Source: Aradus depressus (taxonomy: Eukaryota; Arthropoda; Insecta; Hemiptera; Aradidae). Taken from it: a stretch of DNA of 64,000 bases. A program made the translations under genes and the position numbers. Shown in pieces: positions 10,529-23,400 of the stretch. The notes under the pieces were generated by a model. That model was not told where the DNA came from and ran no database searches. It saw only the letters and a program-made list of their open reading frames with translations. The stretch spans positions 19,725,489 through 19,789,488 of the forward strand of contig OY759224.1 in the NCBI GenBank assembly GCA_963662175.1. Direction: 5' to 3'. Numbering within the stretch: position 1 is the first letter of the stretch; each line of letters starts with the position of its first letter.

Positions 10529-10827
10529 GGGCGTCGGTTGCTCAGGTTACTAGCCTACTGAGCTCAAGATCGCGGGTTCGAAACCCGCCCGAGGATCTTA
10601 GATTTTGTATCTGGGAGGTGAAACAATCTCCTTCGGATGGGACGTTAAACGATGGTCCCGAGTCCGTTACAATGTCAATGTCGAAAATAACCCCTATCCT
10701 AGGTGAATAAACCCGTTTTGGCAACATTTATAACTCCCAGAGTAGAGTCAGGCTCATGTCCACCAGAGTGCTCTATAGTAGGCGATATGACCTCGTAGTT
10801 AAAGTCCGGACATGAGTCATAATAACT
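10529..10827 (+). repeat. S1 SINE, plus, AACTT-tail type
   Basis: The head has GGCGTCGGTTGCTCAG and GGTTCGAAACCCGC. The body includes GATGGGACGTTAAACGATGG. It ends ..CATGAGTCATAATAACTT rather than in CCTAA repeats, pointing to a second tail subtype. Confidence 0.75.
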
Positions 10828-11465
10828 TAAATAATATCACATGATATGGAAATATACGTTTCAATATTTATTTATTATCACTGATTAACAATTCTATGAA
10901 TGTTTCACTATTTGGTAAACATGACGGATTGTATTTTTTGATTTTTATGTATGACACGTCGAAGAAAAGGAATGAGTTAAAATACATTAATAAAATATCA
11001 TGGCTCTAACAACAATACTGTCATTTCAAATAACTAAACATTGTTCTGCTCTTTTTGAAAGAAGTATAGCTCATAAAGGAATCAACTGCTTTATTAATCA
11101 CCACTTCTTGAAAACAATAGATATAATTTAAAAAATAATAATTTCATTTAAAATATTTATGTTAGAGGAAATCCTCTATTCGTGTAATATTTTCATCGTT
11201 GTTCAAAAAAAAAACAAGACCATCGTATGAAAAATAGTTTTATATACATTAACACCAATGTTATGTCGTTGTAAATATGTAAATAAATAAATAAAATATA
11301 CCTTAAGTTTTGCATTTTTGCTTTTATTCTTATTTTCTTGGCAGAGGTCCTGAATAAAATCTTATAATTTTTTTTGTTATTACTGTTATTTAATATTTTC
11401 GTTATCATTAACTTTTTTAGTTATCTACTATTTACTTTACTGATATTTGTTAATAAATACAAATC
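10828..11465. other. AT-rich, no feature seen
   Basis: A minus-strand frame of 71 codons at 11193-11408 is low-complexity and not convincing. Confidence 0.3.
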
Positions 11466-11985
11466 GTGAGCATGACGTCCTTCGGATGAGGAGTTAATCG
11501 ATATTCCTTAGCCTTTACGATGTCAGGGACTTTAAAAAAAAACCTACCCTAGGTAAATCAAAATTTTAGGACTCCCTAGTTGAGTCGGGCTCATGTCCAC
11601 CAGAGCGACGAAAGAGCGCATTGTTAGTAAACGTTTTAGGTTAGGTTAGGTTTTATAACTCATGTCCGGGCTTTAACTACGTGGTCATATCGCCTACTAC
11701 CAGAGCGCTCTTTCGTCACTTTGGTGGACATGAGCCCGACTCTACCGTGGGAGTCCTCAATTTTGCCTAACCTAAATCTTTATTCACCCAGGGTAGGGGT
11801 CTTTAACGAGTACCTGACATCGTACAGGCTCGGGACCATCGCTTATCGTCCCATCCGAAGGACGGTGTTACGAACCCACGATCTTGAGCTCAAAAGACAA
11901 GCACGCATACCACTGAGCTACCGGCGCCCTCAGTAGACGATTTGACCTCATAGTTAAAGCCCGGGCATGAGTCACAAAAACTAAC
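11466..11985 (+). repeat. S1 SINE (5' truncated), split by another S1 copy
   Basis: The plus-strand body (ACGTCCTTCGGATGAGG..GTCCACCAGAGCGACGAAAG) stops near 11636. It resumes at about 11933 with AGTAGACGATTTGACCTC and ends ..GCATGAGTCACAAAAACTAAC. A second, reversed S1 copy lies in the gap. Confidence 0.7.
11637..11932 (-). repeat. S1 SINE inserted into another S1 SINE
   Basis: It is reversed. The tail shows TTAGGTTAGGTTAGG (three pentamers) and the head GAGCTACCGGCGCCCTC. Part of the body before the B box is deleted. Imperfect target duplications AGTAAACGTTTT / AGTAGACGATTT flank it. Confidence 0.75.
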
Positions 11986-12073
11986 TAATAATAATACATG
12001 TTTTTTTAGTAAATAATAAATGATAAATTATATTAAATTGCTAATACAATAGATATTTATATAAATTTTTATA

Positions 12074-12419
12074 GGTTAGGTTAGGTTTTATGACTCATGC
12101 CCGGGCTTTAACTACGAGGTCATATCGACTGCAACCAGAGCGCTCTTTTGTCACTCTGCTGGACATGAGCCCGACTCTACTGTGGGAGTCCTAAATTTTG
12201 CCTACCCTAAATTTTTATTCATCTAGGGTAGGGGTCTTTAACGAGTACCTGACATCGTACAGGCTCAGGACCATCGCTTAACGTCCCATCCGAAGGACGG
12301 CGTGCTTAAGTTTATTTTACCTCCCAGATAAAATAAACTAAGGGCCTCGGTCGGGCTACGAACCCACGACCTTGAGCTCAGAAGTCAAGCACGCATACCA
12401 CTGAGCTACCGGCGCCCTC
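12074..12419 (-). repeat. S1 SINE, full length, minus, perfect target duplication
   Basis: This is a reference copy for the family. It runs from GGTTAGGTTAGG (tail) to GAGCTACCGGCGCCCTC (head) and is 346 bp long. The 12-bp duplication TAAATTTTTATA lies at 12062-12073 and 12420-12431, which places the TTAGG-type tail inside the element. Confidence 0.9.
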
Positions 12420-12603
12420 TAAATTTTTATATATTTTAATTTAAAACATGTCAGATAAATTTTCATTCGTACTGAAAATCGATTGCACCAAATTATCGCA
12501 CTGAATGAAGATTTATCTCAAAGAAATATAAACATACCATGTTTATAATAAAAAATAAAAATATCTATTGTATTCGGAATTTTATATTAATTTGTTTTAT
12601 TAT

Positions 12604-12842
12604 TTAGTTATTATGACTCATGCCCGGGCTTTAACTATGAGGTCATATCGCCTACTATCAGAGTGCTCTTTCGTCATTCCGTGCGAGTGACCGAGGTTAG
12701 GGGTTTTTAACGAGTACCTGACAATACACAGGCTCGGAGTCATCGCTTTACGTCACATCTGAAGGACGGCGTGCTCAACGTTTCGAACCCGCGATTTTGA
12801 GCTTAGTAGACTAGTACGCTACTTCTGATCTACCGTGGACCC
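12604..12842 (-). repeat. S1 SINE, diverged, minus
   Basis: Reversed S1 body (ATGACTCATGCCCGGGCTTT..AAGGACGGCGTGCTCA) and head (GTTTCGAACCCGCG) with internal deletion. The tail side reads TAGTTATTATGAC, the non-TTAGG subtype. Confidence 0.7.
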
Positions 12843-13677
12843 AGCTTTGGAGTTGTTATATGTCGACATATTCGAAAACTTTATGTTAAATGATTAAAAC
12901 TTGTAGAACGATGACTTTTTATGCCCGAGATGGAAGCATGCAAGGACGCTAAATCGAAAAACGAATGATAAACACATTATCAATTCACCCATTTGAATTT
13001 GATACATAATTATTAAGTGTAGTGACCCCAACAACCTTGCTGCTAATGCGCCCTATAATTAAAAAAATATATGTATATATAATTTATAATATAAATTTGT
13101 TTGCTTATAATTTTAAATATGGATATTTTGTCAAATTTTTTTTTGTAAATAAAAATAAATTCATCTTCGCAGCTGAGGAAGGATATCCTTGATTTGAGAC
13201 CAGTATAATGTTCACTTGATGAAGGTGTTTTGAAAATAAACAACAGATTGGCCTCCGGTCTCCGCAAAATATATTTGTATTTTTATTTTTGTTAACGTTT
13301 CGCACGTATTCAAGCATTATCAAAACTTTTATAACAGAACAAAACAATTAATAACCATTTTATTTCATATCATATGAATATTAAATTTAGTTATTTATTA
13401 AAACATTTATTTTATCAATACTATTCTATTGTTAAAATGCAGGAGCAGTTTCAATGAATAGCAGTTTCACTTTACTCTAGTTGTTGACATTCATAGACAC
13501 GAATCATTCTAAGCTACGTTATCTAGTTTTATTTAACTATAATATTGTGAATAACACATTTTAAGCGCACTATTTTAAAGAAGTATAAACAAAATTCCTA
13601 TTATTTTTTTGGTATGTTAATTTACCGAACCAGAAACGCATATTACATATGACAGAACTATAGCACATTATAAAATT
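12843..13677. other. AT-rich stretch with an interspersed repeat at 13160-13335
   Basis: The 13160-13335 part (CACTTGATGAAGGTGTTTTG, CCTCCGGTCTCCGC, GTTTCGCACGTATTC) recurs at about 60786-60890. The remainder shows no frame or motif. Confidence 0.4.
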
Positions 13678-14277
13678 CGTCGGTGAATCATCGGTTATGT
13701 ACTTTTCCAGCACGAATTAATCTTTTATGTTTTAGGTCTGTCAACCAAAACAGTCGATTGGGGTAAAACTGAATATTTGACTTCTGAATCCTCTTACTAA
13801 ATTTTGGGTTGATACATTCATTACAACGGTAGTTATTGAAATTTTTGTGCTGTGTCTTCCTTTAAGCCTCCCTCCTCTTCTGTTGATTTCGCTAAAAATT
13901 AATAAGTGTCATCCTTATAGGGCTTTTAATGTATATATGAAATTTTGTGTCAATACATTCATTAAAACGGCAGTTTTTAGAGTTTTTGTGTTTAGTTTCC
14001 CTCTTATTACCCACTTTCCTATGGCCGATTTGGCTGCAAATTAATAGGTGTCGTCGTTAGAGGCTTCTGGATTCACATATAAAATTTCGTGTTGATACAT
14101 TCATTTTATCAGTAGTTACCATTGACGCACACGCACAGATACACAGAAAGACATTATTTTTTTTTTCTTTTATGGAATCAGGAAATCTGAAAAAAAGAAA
14201 TTCTGTTGAAAACTCCGCATCGTATTTTTGACCGATTGCATAACTTCCCCTATACTTCGTATAGCTGGGAAAAGTAA
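13678..14277 (+). repeat. R3 modular repeat, near full length
   Basis: It starts GGTGAATCATCGGTTATG with TACTTTTCCAGCACG. It carries several modules of about 142 bp and ends CTATACTTCGTATAGCTGGG with AAAAGTA. It lies 70 bp upstream of the first visible kinase exon. Confidence 0.75.
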
Positions 14278-14347
14278 AAATATGTGGCGGGTATGTTTTG
14301 GAAATATACATGTACCTATTTTATTTCTAATAAGCATTGTATTTCAG

Positions 14348-14433
14348 GAGATTTCCGACATGTTCGGAGAAAGGCTTCTTAACCATGGGAGAGTTCTTGA
14401 AGACAGCTATATCTTAGGAGATGCCATAGCTAG
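14348..14433 (+). CDS. Pseudokinase exon a: start of kinase domain
   Basis: It follows a TTTCAG acceptor and ends AG|GTAAGT in phase 2. It encodes EISDMFGERLLNHGRVLEDS followed by YILGDAIAR. The first glycines of the nucleotide loop are only partly kept (LGDAIARG). Because an acceptor precedes it, at least one upstream exon must exist. Confidence 0.8.
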
Positions 14434-17400
14434 GTAAGTTAGTTAGATTTGTAATATTTATATATTTTATTACCTTTTAAGGGGCGCTGGTAGCTCAGTG
14501 GTATGCGTGCTTGCCTTCTGAGCTCAAGTACGTGGGCTCGAAACCCGGCCGAGGCCCTTATTTTATTTTATCTGGGAGGTAAAATAAACTTAAGCACACT
14601 GTCCTTCGGATGGGACGTTAAGCGATGGTCCCGAGCCTGTATGATGTCAGGTACTCTAATTTAGGACTCCCACAGTAGAGTCGGGCTCATGTCCACCAGA
14701 GTGACGAAAGAGGACTCAGGTAGTAGCCGATATGACCTAGTTAAAGCCCGGGCATGAGTCATAATAACTAACCTCATTACCTGATTTTGTCAAATCTGCC
14801 GAATGCGTTTCCAGACGCTTCTTATATCCCTTCATCCCCTCCCACGCTCCTCGGTCTTCCCTAACTCGTTCCTTGTCCAAGACTCCTCTCTACAACTTCC
14901 CGCCTCCTTCCGTCACTTCCTTCAAATCCTCTCTCTTCCAATTCCTCTTCGCTATACAATCCTCTCCCTACGATTATCCTTTCATTCCCCTCTCTTTGTA
15001 TTTTCCTATATTTACTATCTCTTTATTTAGTTTATTTATACACTTAATTTTAGTATTACATCTGTTTCTCTTAAATTAACATTATTTCAAACCGTCTGGG
15101 CATCCCTTTTTAATATATCCCTTTTTCTTCTTTATACCATATATTTATTTTACATTTTGTTAAGTTAATGTGAATATTTATCTATTTTTTTATTATCTAT
15201 TTATATGTATATTTATTATTGTACAATAGCATTAATTCAAGTTTTATTGTTTTGTTCGTTTTCCTTTTTAGTGCTAACTGATATTATATTTTATTGTTCC
15301 TTACTCTTTGTCTCTGTATGTATTTATTTTTAGGGGGACACCGGTCCCAGAATAACATTTATTTTCATTTAATTTCATTCCGGTGGCAATGTATAATATC
15401 AAAATTTCAGTTCATGGAGATGTCTTTAATTCTGTCTGGACAATCTCGTTTACCATTCACTTTACTTCGTTGTTTTTCTTCATTTTATTATTTATCTGGA
15501 TACTTTTATTGTTTATTTTGTCTTGTATCTTGTTGAGTAGGAGTATATATTCTTTTTTTTTTTTTTATTATTACTTATTTATTTATTCATTTTTTTCCTT
15601 CTGGTTTCCTTTGTAATTAATTAGTTTTTCGTTCGGCCGATGATAACCATGGCAATTTTTCGCCCTAAAACCATCTTTCTCTCTCTCAAAATTTTAGCCA
15701 GATCGATTTTCTTGATTTATAATAAAACGATTGGTTCTATGTAAAAATAGTATATTACAAAAAATGTCCATTATAAAATTATCTACTATGTGAGTCCTAA
15801 ATTTTGCCTACTCTAAACTTCTTTACCCAGGGCAGGGGTCTTTAACGAGTATCTGACATCGTACAGGCTCGGGATCATCGCTAAACGTCCCATCCGAAGT
15901 ACAGCGTGCTTAAGTTTATTTTACTTCCCAGCAAAATTCGGCCGGGTTTCGAACCCACGATCTTGAGCTCAGAAGGAAAAAAATTAGATATTAATCAAGA
16001 GGTGTGAAATAAAACCTATGATAGGTTTAAAATAGAGGGTGCCGATAGCCCAGAGACAAGCCTCCTGAGCTCAAGATCGAGGGTTCGAAACCCGGCAGAG
16101 GCCCTTAGGTTTTTTTTATTTTGGAGGTAAAAAAAACAACCTTGAGCACGCCCTCCTTCGGATGGGACGTTAAGCGATTGTCCTGAACCTGTACAATTTC
16201 AGTTACTCCTTAAATAATCCTAGATAACAAAACCTGAGTAGACAAAAGAGTAAAATTAGGCTTATGTCCACCAGAGCTACGAAAGAGCACCATGCGATGA
16301 AAGCCTCGTTAGAGACTGGATAACATGGGTCAGATCCGCCTCTGCTTGAAGCTCAGTCTATCCTGTCACTAAATTACTACAGACAATGATTAGTGCTAAC
16401 ACGTTCCACTGATCTCCATTGAACTGTTTTCATCTCTGTTAGGAGTTGCTCCTTGACTCCGATTCCCGTTGTTTCTAGAAAGGTCGCTATCGTGCCCACC
16501 CCTTCTTTATCTCCTCCCAGATCTGATACTTCCTTGACCGAGAATCACCCCCCCCCCCCCCTCCCTCTCCTCTGCCCTATATAACAAAATGCTTATTTTA
16601 TTCTTACCTTCACTGCATTTTTTGGTGCATCGCCTTTTGTCAACAGCTGATTCATAAGTGAACTGTTATATCGATGTATGAATGTATACGATTTGATATT
16701 ATAAATTTACAGATCGGTATTCACAACTTTATAAATAATAGGTTAGGTTAGGTTTTATGACTCATGTCCGGGCTTTAGCTGTATCGCCTACTACCAGAGT
16801 GCTCTTTCGTCACTCTGGTGAACATGAGCCCGACTCTACTGTGGGAGTCCTAAATTTTGCCTACCCAAAATTTTTATTCACCTAGGGTAGGGGTCTTTAA
16901 CGAGTACCTGACATCGTACAGGCTCGGGACCATCGCTTAACGTCCCATCCGAAGGACGGCGTGCTTCAGTTTATTTTACCTCCCAGATAAAATAAACTAA
17001 GGGCCTCGGTCGGGTTACGAACCCACGTTCTTGAGCTCAGAAGTCAAGCACGCATACCACTGAGCTTCCGACGCCCTTTATAAATAATATATACAAGCAA
17101 ATTTGCTAAAAGAGTAAGATATGGCATTGTCAAAATGACAAGAGTGAAGAATCACCCAGTGTTGACACTCCCTAGGCTCTTTCATTTATAACTCAACGTT
17201 CATTTATAACTCAATGCTGCCTCTGAGGAAGTCTCTAGACCATTGCAGCTTAAGGTGTCGCTGGAGAAGTGTGACAGAATGGAGGACACAGACTAGAGGA
17301 TTAATAAGGGCACTAAGGGAAGAAAATACATTTTCGTACGTGGATTTAGCTAATTTGGTGACAAAAGGAATATTGAGATCAGTGTAAAGGTTTTTGTTAG

Positions 17401-20400
17401 AGATGTAATACAGAGCCCTAAAGTTCAAGTTCATAAGTCCACATAGGCTTGAGTACTGCATTGTGTATAAGTAGTTTTGTTTTCAGAGTTAATTTTGATC
17501 TTTTGTTTAATATATATATATATATATATAAGCGGTGGGCTGGTGTTTTACACCTAGGGGCCTAAGCATCCAGTGCTCTTATCCCTTCCCTGGAAGCGCT
17601 GGGCTTCCCCCTTATTATATGTATGTTTATACTACCTAAACCAAGCCCTTCATGAAGTGATCAAAGAATGCTCTCATAGTCCAATCTTCTAAAGTCCTCC
17701 TCTGCGATTACATCTCCACCAAAGATGCGGAATCTCGTTCGCGCATATCCCGAGCAGATGCCCAGGAAGTGTGCCACCGTTTCGTCTTCTTCCCCACATC
17801 TATCGCAGGTAGGACTGTCCTTGACTCCCACAGTGTGTAGGTTTCTATTGAATGGACCTCTGTTATCCTGTGAGAACTCCAGTCAGTTGCCTAAGCTCGT
17901 TCCTTTTGAGGTTCAGGATCCCGTCTTTCAGAACCCTGGAATCCCCTCCCAGGAACATCTTCGACTGCCTGCCTGTGGTCTTTTCTCTCCATGTACGCTC
18001 CAAAAGATCCTTAGTCCATTCTTTAATTCGGGTTCGGTATGCCTCCCGAGATATTCTTTTGTTTAGTAGTCCCAGTAACATTTTGAAAGGCTGTTCATTT
18101 CTGATCTTTTCAGTCGAGTGTGAGGATTCCACGTCATTCGTTTGTCAAGCGAACTTAGTTTTTTGAAGGAATGGGATTGCTGTTAAGTAATAGAATGTTT
18201 TAAATTCTAATTAGTATTTTTGTAACCCAAGATGACGAGTGGGATGTCTAAGTCTTCATAAATAATTGTATTTCAGACATACCATGGGGCTCAAGTCATT
18301 AGTCTTAGCACTCTGTTTTGTATTGTTTGGATCTGGGATTTGGATGCAGAGCCCCAATGCATCCATAGGATCATAGGGGGCGTAACACTGTTAGGTAGAT
18401 CAGGCATTTTAGGCGAAGTAGAAGACTAAATTTCGCTGACAATAGGAATTTAAGCTGGTTTATACGGTATCTTTTTTTTACTAGAAGAGAGTTGATATAA
18501 GTGTGTTTTTGACATTTATTTTTGTTGACATTTATCACTAATAAAATTTCATTGTCTGTTTATAATGTATATTATTATTCATATGCTTCAGGTATATATT
18601 TTTTTTTAGTTCGATATTTCATGTAATTTAATACTTTCAATGGTCTCTAATCGAGTCAGAGTTCGTCAAGGATGTTCCTATTCCCTGGTCAGTGTAATAT
18701 ATGCCTCCTCATTTCATCATCTATCTCTTTTCAGTTAGTTCCTACAATTATTGACAGTTGAAGGATACACGTGAATATATTATATCTTCACCTTGTTTTG
18801 CCTAGTTTTGCCAGTTATATGTTCAAATGAAAATTCCTAGAATATATAAATGAAAAACTGCCGTTAGAGTAGTCGATTTCACGGTCCACCGTTACACGGT
18901 TAGTATTAGCCCTGGCGTCCATCGTTGCTCGACAAATACTAGCTGTGGTCATTAGCGTTGCTAAGCACTTACTAACTTGGGTGTCTCTTGCAATACACAT
19001 ACTAGCTGTGGTTCCCAGTGTTCCTCACCCCTTACTAGCTGGGGCGTCCACCGTTGCATGGCAAATACTAGCTGTGATGCCCAGCATTGTTCAACAAATG
19101 CTTGCTAAGACATCCACCGTTGCATCGTAAATACTATCTGGGTGAACACCGTTGCTCGGTACATACAAGGTGAGATTACCAGTGATGCTAAACACTTACT
19201 AGCTGATGTGTCTGCCGTTTCAAGGCACAAACTAGCTGTGTTGCCCAGCGGTCCTAAATACTTACTAGCTGAGGTGTCCGCGTTGCACTACAAATTCTAG
19301 CTGGGTTACCCACCGTTGTTCAGCATATACTATCGGGGTTGTCAAGCGTTGCTCAGCACATACCGTTGTTGCTTCGCAATTACTAGCTACATACCAAAAC
19401 AAAACCATATCTTCTTCCGGTATTGTCGTCCTTCAATATAACTTAAACTTAGTTTATTAATAACAAATCGAGCTGAGAAATTACATTGGGTGATTCAAAT
19501 TATTATTTCAACTTATATCTGTTAGTTACGTTTTAAAGAAAAATACAAATCTTTTAAAGAATTGTTATTTTGCCTCTTGGATTACCTTCCACTGTTAACT
19601 GCTTATGTTTAAATGCATTTATATATTTTTTTGTTTAATCAAGTGTGGAAATATATTTGTCAACATCAAATGACATCACAATCACTTCACGGAATACCTA
19701 CCTACTCAGTTAAATTAACTGAAATGAATTAAGAATTATAATAAAATCTATATTAATAAAGCTGAAACGGGGTTTGTTTGTATGTTTGTTCCACCATCAC
19801 GCCCAAACCGCTGGACGGATATTCATGAAACTTCACATGTAGCATCCTTTCAAGACCGATTCAATAATAGACTATGTGGCGCCCCAAAATTTTGATCGGG
19901 AGGGGGGGTTGTAAGGGGGGCCTAAGTATATAAATAGTGCTAACTCAATAACTAATGGTCAAATTGTCATGAAATTTCACATGTAGTCTTTTTAAAAGCC
20001 AAACAGGAAAAAAAGGTGTGTGGCGTCCCAAAGTTTTGAACGGGAGGGGGGGGTTGTGGGGGGGCCTAATTATAAATATAGAGCTAACTCATTAACTAAT
20101 GGGCGAATCGTCATGAAATTTCACATGTAGTATTTTTAAAAGCCAAATAGGAAAAAAAGGTGTGTGGCGTCCCAAAGTTTTGATCGGGAGGGGGGGTTGT
20201 AAGGGGGGCCAAAGTATAAATATAGAGCTAACTCATTAACTAATGGGCGAATCGTCATGAAATTTCACGTAGTATTTTTAAAAGCCAAATAGGAAAAAAA
20301 GGTGTGTGGCGTTCCAATGTTTTGATCGGGAGGGGGGGTTGTAAGGGGGGCCTAAGTATAAATATAGAGCTAACTCATTAACTAATGGGCGAATCGTCAT

Positions 20401-23400
20401 GAAATTTCACGTAGTATTTTTAAAAGCCAAATAGGAAAAAAAGGTGTGTGGCGTCCCAAAGTTTTGATCGGGAGGGGGGGTTGTAAGGGGGGCCTAAGTA
20501 TAAATATAGAGCTAACTCATTAACTAATGGGCGAATCGTCATGAAATTTCACGTAGTATTTTTAAAAGCCAAATAGGAAAAAAAGGTGTGTGGCGTCCCA
20601 AAGTTTTGATCGGGAGGGGGGGTGGGGGGGGCCCTTGTATAAATATAGAGCTAACTCATTAACTAATGAGCGAATCGTCATGCAATTTCACATGTAGTAT
20701 TTTTAAAAGCCAAATAGCAAAAAAAGGTGTGTGGTGTCCCAAAGTTTTGAACGGGAGGGGGGGTTGTGGGAGGGCCTAAGTATAAATATAGAGCTAACTC
20801 ATTAACTAATGAGCGAATCGTCATGAAATTTCACATGTAGTATTTTTAAAAGCCAAATAGCAAAAAAAGGTGTGTGGTGTCCCAAAGTTTTGAACGGGAG
20901 GGGGGGTTGTGGGAGGGCCTAAGTATAAATATAGAGCTAACTCATTAACTAATGAGCGAATCGTCATGAAATTTCACATGTAGTATTTTTAAAAGCCAAA
21001 TAGCAAAAAAAGGTGTGTGGTGTCCCAAAGTTTTGAACGGGAGGGGGGGTTGTGGGAGGGCCTAAGTATAAATATAGAGCTAACTCTTTAACTAATGAGC
21101 GAATCGTCATGAAATTTCACATGTAGTATTTTTAAAAGTCAAATAGCAAAAAAAGGTGTGTGGCGTCCCAAAGTTTTGAACGGGAGGGGGGGTTGTGGGA
21201 GGGCCTAAGTATAAATATAGAGCTAACTCTTTAATGGTTGGTCGGATTGTCACGAAATTTCACATGGAGTATTCCTGAAGACCAAATAGAAAAATAAGGT
21301 GTGACGGCTCAAATGTTTTTACGGGAGGGGGGGTTGTAAGGGGGGCCTAAGTATATAAATAGTGCTAACTCATTAACTAATGGGCGAATCGTCATGAAAT
21401 TTCACATGTAGTATTTTTAAAAGCCAAATAGCAAAAAAAGGTGTGTGGCGTCCCAAAGTTTTGATCGGGAGGGGGGGTTGTAAGGGGGGCCTAAGTATAA
21501 ATATAGAGCTAACTCATTAACTAATGGGCGAATCGTCATGAAATTTCACGTAGTATTTTTAAAAGCCAAATAGGAAAAAAAGGTGTGTGGCGTCCCAAAG
21601 TTTTGAACCGGAGGGGGGGTTGTGGGGGGGGCCTAAGTATAAATATAAAGGTAATTCTTTAACGGTTAGTCGGATTGTCACGAAATTTCACATGGAGTCT
21701 TCCTGAAGGCCAAATAGAAAAATAAGGTGTGTGGCGTCCCAATGTTTTGAACGGGAGGGGGGGATGTGGGGGGGCCTAAGTATAAATATAGAGCTAACTC
21801 ATTAACTAATGGGCGAATCGTCATGAAATTTCACATGTAGTATTTTTAAAAGCCAAATAGGAAAAAAAGGTGTGTGGCGTCCCAAAGTTTTGATCGGGAG
21901 GGGGGGTTGTAAGGGGGGCCTAAGTATAAATATAGAGCTAACTCATTAACTAATGGGCGAATCGTCATGAAATTTCACGTAGTATTTTTAAAAGCCAAAT
22001 AGGAAAAAAAGGTGTGTGGCGTTCCAATGTTTTGATCGGGAGGGGGGGTTGTAAGGGGGGCCTAAGTATAAATATAGAGCTAACTCATTAACTAATGGGC
22101 GAATCGTCATGAAATTTCACGTAGTATTTTTAAAAGCCAAATAGGAAAAAAAGGTGTGTGGCGTCCCAAAGTTTTGATCGGGAGGGGGGGTTGTAAGGGG
22201 GGCCTAAGTATAAATATAGAGCTAACTCATTAACTAATGGGCGAATCGTCATGAAATTTCACGTAGTATTTTTAAAAGCCAAATAGGAGAAAAAGGTGTG
22301 TGGCGTCCCAAAGTTTTGATCGGGAGGGGGGGTTGTGGGGGGGCCTAAGTATAAATATAGAGCTAACTCATTAACTAATGAGCGAATCGTCATGAAATTT
22401 CACATGTAGTATTTTTAAAAGCCAAATAGCAAAAAAAGGTGTGTGGCGTCCCAAAGTTTTGATCGGGAGGGGGGGTTGTGGGAGGGCCTAAGTATAAATA
22501 TAGAGCTAACTCATTAACTAATGAGCGAATCGTCATGAAATTTCACATGTAGTATTTTTAAAAGCCAAATAGCAAAAAAAGGTGTGTGGTGTCCCAAAGT
22601 TTTGAACGGGAGGGGGGGTTGTGGGAGGGCCTAAGTATAAATATAGAGCTAACTCATTAACTAATGAGCGAATCGTCATGAAATTTCACATGTAGTATTT
22701 TTAAAAGCCAAATAGCAAAAAAAGGTGTGTGGTGTCCCAAAGTTTTGAACGGGAGGGGGGGTTGTGGGAGGGCCTAAGTATAAATATAGAGCTAACTCAT
22801 TAACTAATGAGCGAATCGTCATGAAATTTCACATGTAGTATTTTTAAAAGCCAAATAGCAAAAAAAGGTGTGTGGTGTCCCAAAGTTTTGAACGGGAGGG
22901 GGGGTTGTGGGTGGGCCTAAGTATAAATATAGAGCTAACTCTTTAACTAATGAGCGAATCGTCATGAAATTTCACATGTAGTATTTTTAAAAGCCAAATA
23001 GCAAAAAAAGGTGTGTGGCGTCCCAAAGTTTTGAACGGGAGGGGGGGTTGTGGGAGGGCCTAAGTATAAATATAGAGCTAACTCTTTAATGGTTGGTCGG
23101 ATTGTCACGAAATTTCACATGGAGTATTCCTGAAGACCAAATAGAAAAATAAGGTGTGACGGCTCAAATGTTTTTACGGGAGGGGGGGTTGTAAGGGGGG
23201 CCTAAGTATATAAATAGTGCTAACTCATTAACTAATGGGCGAATCGTCATGAAATTTCACATGTAGTATTTTTAAAAGCCAAATAGCAAAAAAAGGTGTG
23301 TGGCGTCCCAAAGTTTTGATCGGGAGGGGGGGTTGTAAGGGGGGCCTAAGTATAAATATAGAGCTAACTCATTAACTAATGGGCGAATCGTCATGAAATT

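Noticed and set aside
14873..15616. Hydrophobic open frames that look like membrane proteins
   Set aside because: The sequence is T-rich LINE 3' UTR; hydrophobic codons follow from base composition.
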